Below, piece after piece: positions 19,036 to 24,355 of a stretch of 24,355 nt of DNA. Origin of the DNA: Gnetum montanum (lineage: Eukaryota; Streptophyta; Gnetopsida; Gnetales; Gnetaceae); NCBI GenBank assembly GCA_015680685.1, contig MNCI01024298.1, positions 1 to 24,355 on the forward strand. The letters run 5' to 3'. Within the stretch, counting starts at the first letter, position 1. Each line of letters begins with the position of its first letter. The notes under the pieces were generated by a model. That model was not told where the DNA came from, ran no database searches, and saw only the letters and a program-made list of their open reading frames with translations. Both the position numbers and the translations under genes were made by a program.

Positions 19036-19642
19036 CCTTGTTAATTCACATGAAACGAGGTTGGCAATTGGTGGGATTGGCAATTTGAAAATATATAGAA
19101 CCAGCAATACTTAGGTACTCAACACACTTGATTGCTAGCATCCAAGCACTCATCACATCACATCATCGTGTCACATCATCCCTCGAGGCTAAGCATTTGA
19201 CCTACCACCCACACGCGTAGCTGCGCTTTGATCGGTGCATACCTTTTTTTTATTAAGCAATACAGTTCAGTTTGTTTTGCTAACCAAGCATTATTTCCGT
19301 TTGCTCTGTTTTATATTTAGTTTACGTCTTATTTACTCTTTGCTTACTACATTTTAGTTTACATTCCATTTATGTTCTTCTTTGTTTTACAATCCCATTT
19401 ACATTTTATGCACACCGTTCACATTTTAAAACATAAGTTACGATAACCCTAGTGCAAGCCATAGTTTATGCTTGGGGAAGTCCTTAGTTGATTTGTGTGT
19501 AGACCATCCAAGGTACTCTACCTTCGTTCCCTTTTCATGCTTACCCTCAAAGCAAAGGAAGGGTTAATTGTGCCTGCCCGACGATTTTTCGGTGTCTGTT
19601 TCCTTCTAGCCTTACACCGACGATTTAGGTCAGTACAGTTTT

Positions 19643-19660
19643 TGGTGCTAGAAGGAGGGC
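19643..19660 (+). other. Primer-binding site of element B
   Basis: TGGTGCTAGAAGGAGGG, five bases after the LTR end, aligned with TGGCGCTAGAAGGAGGG of A. Confidence 0.6.
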
Positions 19661-19742
19661 CTAAACCACTTGTTGTTTGTTAAAACGTTGCTACATGTCA
19701 AAACTTATCCATCTTGCCCCTTTCAGTCTCCCTATTGCAATT

Positions 19743-19985
19743 GGTCACGCTGAGCTTGCTCCTATTGGTCACACTGAGCTTACTCCTGTTGGTCACACTA
19801 AGCTTGCTCCCTATTGGTCATGCTAAGCTTGCTCCCTATTGGTCACGCTGAGCTTGCTCCTTGTTGGTCATGCTGAGCTTGCTCCCTGTTGGTCACATTG
19901 AGCTTGCTCCCTTTGGTCACGCTGAGCTTGCTCCCTGTTGGTCATGCTGAGCTTGCTCCTATTGTTCACGCTGAGCTTGCCCCCT
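19743..19985 (+). repeat. 24/25-bp leader tandem repeat of element B, about 10 copies
   Basis: The unit is GGTCACGCTGAGCTTGCTCC followed by CTATT, CTGTT or a shorter end. Ten head-to-tail copies lie between PBS and gag, followed by degenerate pieces (GTCACGCTATAGTTG) to about 20053. The leader of A has a cluster in the same place but with a different, palindromic unit. Confidence 0.9.
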
Positions 19986-20097
19986 GTCAGGCTATGGTTT
20001 GGTCTGTTTAGTCACGCTATAGTTGTGTCATGCCAGTCACGCTATGATTGCTTACAAGCCAACTCCACTCATCTAGCCCAGTCTGCTCACATTCATT

Positions 20098-23000
20098 ATG
20101 GAATCTTTCCAAATCAACCCAGCAACGCTGCCGATCTCAGACTTTGGGGCTGAAACCTCGAACCTTATGACTGCCACAGAATCCATAACTATTATTGAAT
20201 AGGTAAATCCCCAAGGCCCTACACACCAGTCACTTAGGCTACAGGGCAAAGGGCCTACTTACATAACTCTTACACCCGAAGAGTATAACTTCATATGTGT
20301 CAAAATCCAAGCCAACTTGCCTATCGACCGTATAGAGAGGGAAGCAAAGTGAGAATATGAATTTATTCACAATGGAGGATGTGAGTTCATCCCATCAGCA
20401 TTCGACATCATCCCACTATCTGAAAACCATCATAAACTCATATCCCAACTTCTCATGGCTAGAAGTCAAGCCTTACAGCTATCGCCAATAGAGCCTCAAG
20501 ATGAGGAGGATGACTTTGTAGCCCAATTTGAACATGAAGATTCCTACCACACTGTCAGCCCCCATGCTTATACAAACCCATTATTCCATCCTTTTTTGGA
20601 AGAAACAATGCTTCCTCCTTCACCCACAAACACTCGAGCACCAGTCTCCCGACAAGAGGTATCTACTTCCATTCCTATCTTCTCCATGCTTAATAATATT
20701 CACTCTGATGCGTCCACTTCCATTGTTCCCCCGAAAGTACAATCCCAACAAAGCCCTACCCAAACTAACATAAGGTCAATCTTTCAACCTCAAGTAATTG
20801 GAATGCCATCAGTCATACCATCTTCCACGTCCATCCATTACATACCTTAGGTGCAGATCCATGGAGCACCATTAATTACTCCAACCCGACGCGTTCATGG
20901 TGTTACTTCACAACCTATGGCTGGGAAATGGGTTCCACCTGTAGTCTCAGTCCTGAATACTATCCCACCGCAACAAACGTCAGCCCAACAACCTATCTTT
21001 CCACAAATAATGCAACAATTGAATCATTATTAGCCACAATCTGCTCAATCCATTGGTTTGCCTACTACCCAAGAATGGGTAAACACACAAAAAATGATGC
21101 ACTGATTGACAGAAGAATTAAAATGCCTTAGAACTGTGAACACTGAGGAAGTCAAGGTACTAGATTTCTATTAAGATGACCCAATTGACCCCTTAGTTCC
21201 ACCCTTAACCTTGCCAAAAGGAGTCTCGTTATCTTAGTTGACCAAGTACAATGGAGAAGGAGATCCAAATGCCCACCTAGTGACATTTCGAACCAAAATT
21301 CTTCTACTTTAGGCATGGGCCCATGTAATTTTTCAAGTGTTTGCAATGTCCTTAACCGAAAGAGCCTTAGACTAGTACCGATCTCTACCCTGTAGCTCCA
21401 TATCTTCTTTAGAGGATTTGTTGCATCATTTTGTCACTAGTTTCAAGTACAATCTGAAACCTGAAGCCATGTTAGATAACTTAATCCAAATCAAACAAGT
21501 GCCACTTGAGCCAGCACAGAAATTTATCCAAAGGTGGAGTGTAGCTTTAAATGAACTTCACGAAGCCATCCCTGAAACATACCTAGTTACCATCCTTAAG
21601 TCGGCAATGAATGACTTTATTAAGTCAAAACTCTACTACCTGAAAGCCCGCACATTGAGCCAGGCATTCATGCAAATCAAAGACATAGAAGAGGCAGCAC
21701 AAATAAGCAATGACCCAGCCTACTCAACCTTTGAGAGCCAACATACTAGGAAAGATAAATCCAAAACAACAGTAGCAGCATTGGCCGAAACAACCCGACC
21801 TAGTCATCCAGGACAAAAGGGAAAACAACTTGCTGTCCCAAACAGCTATGAAAGAACTACACCCACTACTACACCCAAAAATCCTTCAAATAGAAACAAC
21901 AACACGAGTCATGCCTGTACCTTCGAAAGAAGAGATCCTACTCAATACACACCATTGCCCATGAAGCCTTCACAATTTCTTGATCAACTTCTAAAGGTTG
22001 GGCTAAGTCAACACAAGCAAATGTCTCTCGCAGCCTCTCAAAGACATGATCGATTTTGTGAGTTGGCCAAGAACCCAACTTAAGCAATAGCCAACGAACC
22101 CCCCATTCTGAAGGGCTTTAGATTGGATAGGTTTTGTGAATATCACCAAGAGTGTGGTCATGGGACTGATTACTGCTTTACGTTGAAATAGGATATACAA
22201 CACATGATTGACAGGGGTGAAGTTGTATTCGACGAAGCACACCCAGTAAGACCCCAAAACCAATCCCTAGGGGTCTACAAAGATCCTCTCAACACTAATG
22301 ATGCACCATATGTGATTAACACTATCCATGTGGAAGATGGACAAGATGTTCCTCGAAAACCTTCTGTGATTCGCAAGCCTTTAGAAAATACACCTACCCC
22401 AACATATCCTCAAATCCCTTTCACCATGCACACATCCCCCACACCACCAAAACCATTCATCATCCATGTACCTCCTTCTGTTGCGGCCACAACCACACCA
22501 TCTGAAAATCGACCCATTCCCTTTGTGATCCAGTTGCCAAAACGCCCTGATACACAATCCACCTACATTCCCCCACAACCTCTGCCAGAGCATCTTACCG
22601 ATAGACTAACAAGAGAATGTTTGGAAAGGGAAAACCATCAATACAAATTGGGACCACCAAAGCCAACACCACTAAATACCGTTCCCACGAGTCTGCCCAT
22701 TAATGAGCATAGTACAAGTCAACATGAAGATAATGTCATGAGTCATGTCCTGAAACTAGCATCTTCAGTAAAACCCCCTCCAAGGGAAATACGAATGCTA
22801 GGTCAAATGGACCAAATATCTATAGACAAGGGTGCCCCAAATGGTAAAGACCTAACGAACGCGTTGACCTAGGTCACACAAGCTTTGAAACAAAAGAATA
22901 CTTCTTTAAGCCTATATGATCTAGTAATGACTTCACCAGTACATCGAGAAGCTCTCATGCGTATTTTAACTTCGGTCCCTGTTAGTGAGGACCTTCCTGC

Positions 23001-23787
23001 AGATGAACTGTCCATTCATGCAGTATTGTCCACATAAGCTCAGGAATCAAAAAATACATCGTTAGGGTTTCGTGCTAAGGACATGAAGCTAGATAAGAAA
23101 ATAGGAGAAGTTACTACCACCCCTATGTTCATAATGATACAGGTTAATCATTTCAAGATACGTAGGGTGCATGTCAATGACAGTGCGGCAACCAATGTAA
23201 TACCTTTTTCTGTCATCGAAAAACTAGGACTTACCGAACAAATACAGCCCACAACAACCTCTTTCCTAAAATCCTTCAGCGGTTCCCATGTTAGAGTAAG
23301 AGGTATGGTTGCCTTAGATTTCATAGCTGGGGACTAATTCCCCACATCAGCTGAATTCATAGTAGTTGATGAAATGCCAGGATTTAATCTGATCCTAGGA
23401 CATCCCTAGCTAGCTCAAATTAAGGTCGTATCTTCCCCAATCCATCAGGAGGTCCACCTACCTTACAAGGGTGGTGAGATCATCATATATGGAGACACAA
23501 TAGTACTGCCTACTTCCTCAAATTCTAGAGTGAATCAAGAATTGGAAATTGAATTCACTGAGCCTAAGTAAGGAACCATGAGCATACTTCAAAACATAAA
23601 TCCAACTAAAATTGAAGAAACACTAGACAATACAAACATAGGCACCATTCCTACTGATGTCTCTTGGTCGGAATTACCCTTTGATATTACCGATGAAGGA
23701 GAAGGTGAGTATAAAATCTTACCCGCATGCTCAACCCCATATGTTAAACTACAAAAGATCAAAAAGAAACTCAACAAACAGAGTTAA
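20098..23787 (+). pseudogene. gag-pro of element B, one frame with 17 premature stops
   Basis: Start ATG at 20098 (MESFQIN), aligned with A. One frame can be followed for about 1,230 codons to the TAA at 23785. It shows an acidic DEEDDF region, proline-rich linker, Retrotrans_gag core (about 21238-21560; KYNGEGDPNAHL, LLHHFVTSFKYNL), a basic segment, the zinc-binding CEYHQECGHGTDYC motif (about 22135-22180), DAPYVINTIHVEDGQDVP, then protease at about 23100-23480 with VNDSAATNVIPF (DGA triad degraded) and NLILGHP. Premature stops lie at 20200, 20350, 20848, 21031, 21103, 21172, 21235, 21310, 21373, 22081, 22189, 22870, 23035, 23335, 23407 and 23569; most are CAR-to-TAR or TGG-to-TAG changes when compared with A. 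The terminal TAA (23785) may be the original stop. Confidence 0.8.
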
Positions 23788-23973
23788 ACGACAACTGTTT
23801 GAAATTACGTTAAACTACGAACTATTCGAAATGACGTTAAACTACGAAATGTCCGAAATGTCGTTAAACTACGAAATGTCTGAAATGACAAACTACAAGC
23901 TGTCCGAAATGACGTTAAACTACAAAATGTCCGGTATGACGTTAAACTGCCAACAAATGTCCTCAATGACATT
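23783..23973 (+). repeat. 27-bp tandem repeat after the protease of B, about 7 copies
   Basis: The unit is of the type GTTAAACTACGAAATGTCCG + AAATGAC. It begins at the gag-pro stop codon and ends at ATTAAACTAGCCATGG. The fifth copy lacks GTT. A has about three copies at the homologous place. Confidence 0.85.
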
Positions 23974-24355
23974 AAACTAGCCATGGTCAGAAATGGCCAG
24001 TTCCGTTCAAAACTTTCTGAAAACGTTACTACCTTTGGCCCACCATGGCATAAAACTAGTAATCCTTTCTTTCTCTAACAATAGATGCAACAGTCCATCA
24101 TGACTTTAAACTGATGTACCTAGCCCGAAATGGCTTTAAACTAGAGTAAACAAGTTACAGATTCACGAACTCTCATCATTTTGTGTTCATTGAAAAATCA
24201 ACGAATAATAAAATCAAATAGTTTTTATTTGGAATTATGTTGATACGGGAATACTTAGAGAATTGGCAAATATTTGTCACATTTGAAACCACTACATGTA
24301 TTAGAGAAACCCATCTTATGCTTTACTTCCATGCCAAATAAAGCTTCAAGTTGAT
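23974..24355 (+). other. Pro-RT interval of element B, cut by window edge
   Basis: 23974-24180 matches 11865-12060 of A. 24181-24355 is AT-rich, with no similarity I can see to A and no coding signal. RT is expected further right. Confidence 0.5.

Larger units (their letters stand above)
17934..19637 (+). repeat. 5' LTR of element B (about 1.70 kb)
   Basis: Starts TAAAACACCACTAATT (the canonical TG mutated to TA) and ends ...AGTACA at 19637, five bases before a TGG-initiated PBS. It matches LTR A along its length, with the TATA box at 19028-19035. It differs in a 30-bp array expanded to six copies and in the lack of the CTTGTCAAGCT cluster of LTR A. Open frames in it are by-products of repeats. 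Confidence 0.75.
17934..24355 (+). mobile_element. Tat/Ogre-like Ty3/gypsy retrotransposon B (5' part, runs off the window)
   Basis: It has the same order and the same family as A: LTR, PBS, leader with tandem array, gag-pro in one frame, 27-bp array, non-coding interval. It interrupts the integrase of A and is better preserved, as expected of a later arrival. RT, RNase H, aRH, integrase and 3' LTR are not in the window. Confidence 0.8.

Noticed and set aside
5897-19637. A and B as a tandem dimer sharing the LTR at 17934
   Set aside because: Integrase of A stops in mid-core with no polypurine tract before the LTR, which fits insertion of B into A better.
18761-20053. Regularly repeated units that might suggest a CRISPR array
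   Set aside because: Units are contiguous tandem copies without unique spacers, in plant retrotransposon LTR and leader sequence.

Overview
This window looks like nuclear DNA of a seed plant, made almost entirely of old Ty3/gypsy LTR retrotransposons inserted into one another. The evidence is Athila-like and Tat/Ogre-like gag-pol reading frames, 1.7-kb LTRs with plant-type TATA boxes, short T-rich GT-AG introns, and pervasive nonsense decay. No species can be named from the sequence. No bacterial, organellar, CRISPR or RNA-gene features were seen.

Layout. (1) 1-5896, minus strand: an Athila-like element. Reading right to left there is a reverse transcriptase fragment, RNase H, integrase, a polypurine tract, an LTR of roughly 1.9 kb (about 1630-3521), then a gag-like region that runs off the left edge. 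(2) 5897-17933, plus strand: Tat/Ogre-like element A, inserted into the host reverse transcriptase. Its order is 5' LTR (5897-7592), PBS, repeat-rich leader, gag, protease, a long pro-RT interval, RT, RNase H, a second 'archaeal-type' RNase H (aRH), and integrase cut off in its catalytic core. (3) 17934-24355, plus strand: element B of the same family, inserted into the integrase of A. It shows LTR (17934-19637), PBS, leader array, gag-pro, a 27-bp repeat array and the start of the pro-RT interval, where the window ends. The 3' LTRs of A and B lie outside.

Decay agrees with the nesting order. A has frameshifts as well as stops. B keeps one gag-pro frame for about 3.7 kb, broken only by nonsense codons, most explained by a single C-to-T or G-to-A change. 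The minus-strand element has lost three RNase H catalytic aspartates to asparagine by the same type of change.

The exception is a three-exon gene model on the minus strand (14445 to 12321) inside the pro-RT interval of A. Its exons join in phase through GT-AG introns into an uninterrupted 287-codon reading frame resembling the HAD/NIF (FCP1-like) phosphatase family, but with the catalytic aspartates replaced. Its large first intron carries minisatellites and an assembly artefact: a perfect 54-bp inverted copy bracketed by two N's. This gene is the item most worth following up.
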